Part shown: one piece after another, positions 63,414-64,000 of the stretch
How the letters are laid out: every line of letters starts with the position of its first letter
How positions within the stretch are numbered: the first letter of the stretch is position 1
NCBI RefSeq assembly: GCF_004011175.1
Contig: NZ_RQXX01000005.1
Coordinates: 1-64,000, forward strand
Direction of reading: 5' to 3'
DNA from: Mesobaculum littorinae
GTDB taxonomy: Bacteria > Pseudomonadota > Alphaproteobacteria > Rhodobacterales > Rhodobacteraceae
DNA: 64,000 nt
Notes under the pieces: model-generated
What the model was told of the DNA's origin: nothing
What the model saw: only the letters and a program-made list of their open reading frames with translations
Database searches by the model: none
Program-made: the position numbers and the translations under genes

Positions 63414-64000
63414 CCGCCGCGCCCCGCAGCCAGAGCATGGACTACCATGCCCTGAACGCGATGCTGAACCTCTACGACGACGCCGGGCGCATCCGCTTCG
63501 ACGCCGACAGGCAGGCGGCGCGGGCCTATTTCCTCGACCACGTGAACCAGAACACGGTGTTCTTTCACTCGCTCGACGAAAAGCTCGGCTACCTCGTCGA
63601 AAAGGGCTACTACGACGCGGGCGTACTGAACGCCTACGACAGCGGCTTCGTGCACCGGCTGTGGGATGCGGCCTTTGCCAAGAAGTTCCGCTTTCCCACC
63701 TTCCTCGGCGCGTTCAAGTACTACACGTCCTACACGCTCAAGACGACCGACGGGCAGCGCTACCTCGAACGCTACGAGGACCGCGTCTGCATGGTCGCGC
63801 TGACGCTGGCGCAAGGCGACGAAGGCCTGGCGATGGAACTGATGGACGAGATCATCTCGGGCCGGTTCCAACCCGCGACGCCGACCTTCCTCAACGCCGG
63901 CAAGATGGCGCGGGGCGAGCTTATCTCGTGCTTCCTGCTGCGCATCGAAGACAACATGGAAAGCATCGGCCGCTCGATCAACTCGGCACTGCAGCTCAGC
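63383..64000 (+). CDS. nrdE: Class Ib ribonucleotide reductase alpha subunit NrdE (partial)
   Basis: First 206 codons, continuing past the window end. [16 protein letters not shown] and [20 protein letters not shown] are NrdE landmarks; the Cys in SCFL is the first of the redox-active pair. The start at 63383 overlaps nrdI by 31 bp; an ATG at 63437 would also be compatible. It reduces ribonucleoside diphosphates with NrdF, expected downstream. Confidence 0.94.
   Translation, partial: MDADTLDRGVTAAPRSQSMDYHALNAMLNLYDDAGRIRFDADRQAARAYFLDHVNQNTVFFHSLDEKLGYLVEKGYYDAGVLNAYDSGFVHRLWDAAFAKKFRFPTFLGAFKYYTSYTLKTTDGQRYLERYEDRVCMVALTLAQGDEGLAMELMDEIISGRFQPATPTFLNAGKMARGELISCFLLRIEDNMESIGRSINSALQLS

Overview
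The window is GC-rich with some AT-richer insertions. Family content and repeat style suggest an alphaproteobacterium, most likely a Rhodobacterales (Paracoccus/Roseobacter-type) strain. The evidence is nrdHIE behind a cobalamin riboswitch, a lone lumazine synthase behind an FMN riboswitch, a NikR-controlled nik-type transporter, IS21/IS3/IS5 debris and many LysR/AraC/TetR-controlled oxidoreductases. That assignment is inference, because no rRNA or tRNA is present. The sequence looks like an accessory or plasmid-like region: recombinases, insertion-sequence scars and many broken genes alternate with compact intact cassettes.

Layout. 0-5.1 kb: a KAP-family P-loop NTPase with a membrane partner, a tyrosine recombinase and a FitA-like antitoxin whose toxin is reduced to a fragment; this resembles a defence or mobility island. 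5.4-24.9 kb: methyltransferases, aldo-keto reductase, epoxide-hydrolase-like enzyme, NmrA-type reductases, an esterase-reductase fusion, old yellow enzyme, pirin and exporters, each beside its own regulator and often with a visible operator. 24.9-25.3 kb: IS5- and IS21-family scars. 25.3-32.4 kb: a Tn7-like transposon (TnsA, TnsB, TnsC, TniQ) with a Ner/Nlp-type regulator and a triple-HTH protein. Its left end appears cut off by the IS21 scar; four related ~20-bp repeats lie after tniQ. 32.5-40.1 kb: P-loop protein, an unrecognised protein, ABC-F ATPase, second tyrosine recombinase, LysR/SDR/tautomerase cassette. 40.4-51.2 kb: two decayed IS3 copies, a low-GC glycosyltransferase and a ruined FecBCD-type uptake cluster with a frameshifted luciferase-like monooxygenase. 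52.1-55.8 kb: SDR, riboswitch-controlled ribH, and a collapsed sugar operon (isomerase, transketolase, FGGY kinase fragments). 55.7-64 kb: GNAT, XRE-cupin regulator, a divergent nikR/nik-type ABC operon with a canonical NikR operator, then NrdR-like boxes, a cobalamin riboswitch and nrdH-nrdI-nrdE, which runs off the window end.

Two systems stand out. First, the NikR homologue keeps its DNA-binding domain and faces an exact GTATGA-N16-TCATAC operator, yet three of the four residues that form the classical square-planar nickel site are replaced. The operator is conserved while the sensor has changed, next to a His-rich binding-protein transporter and a B12-controlled ribonucleotide reductase operon. 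Second, the Tn7-like element combines a TnsABC-TniQ core with a phage-Mu-style Ner regulator and an undescribed triple-HTH protein.
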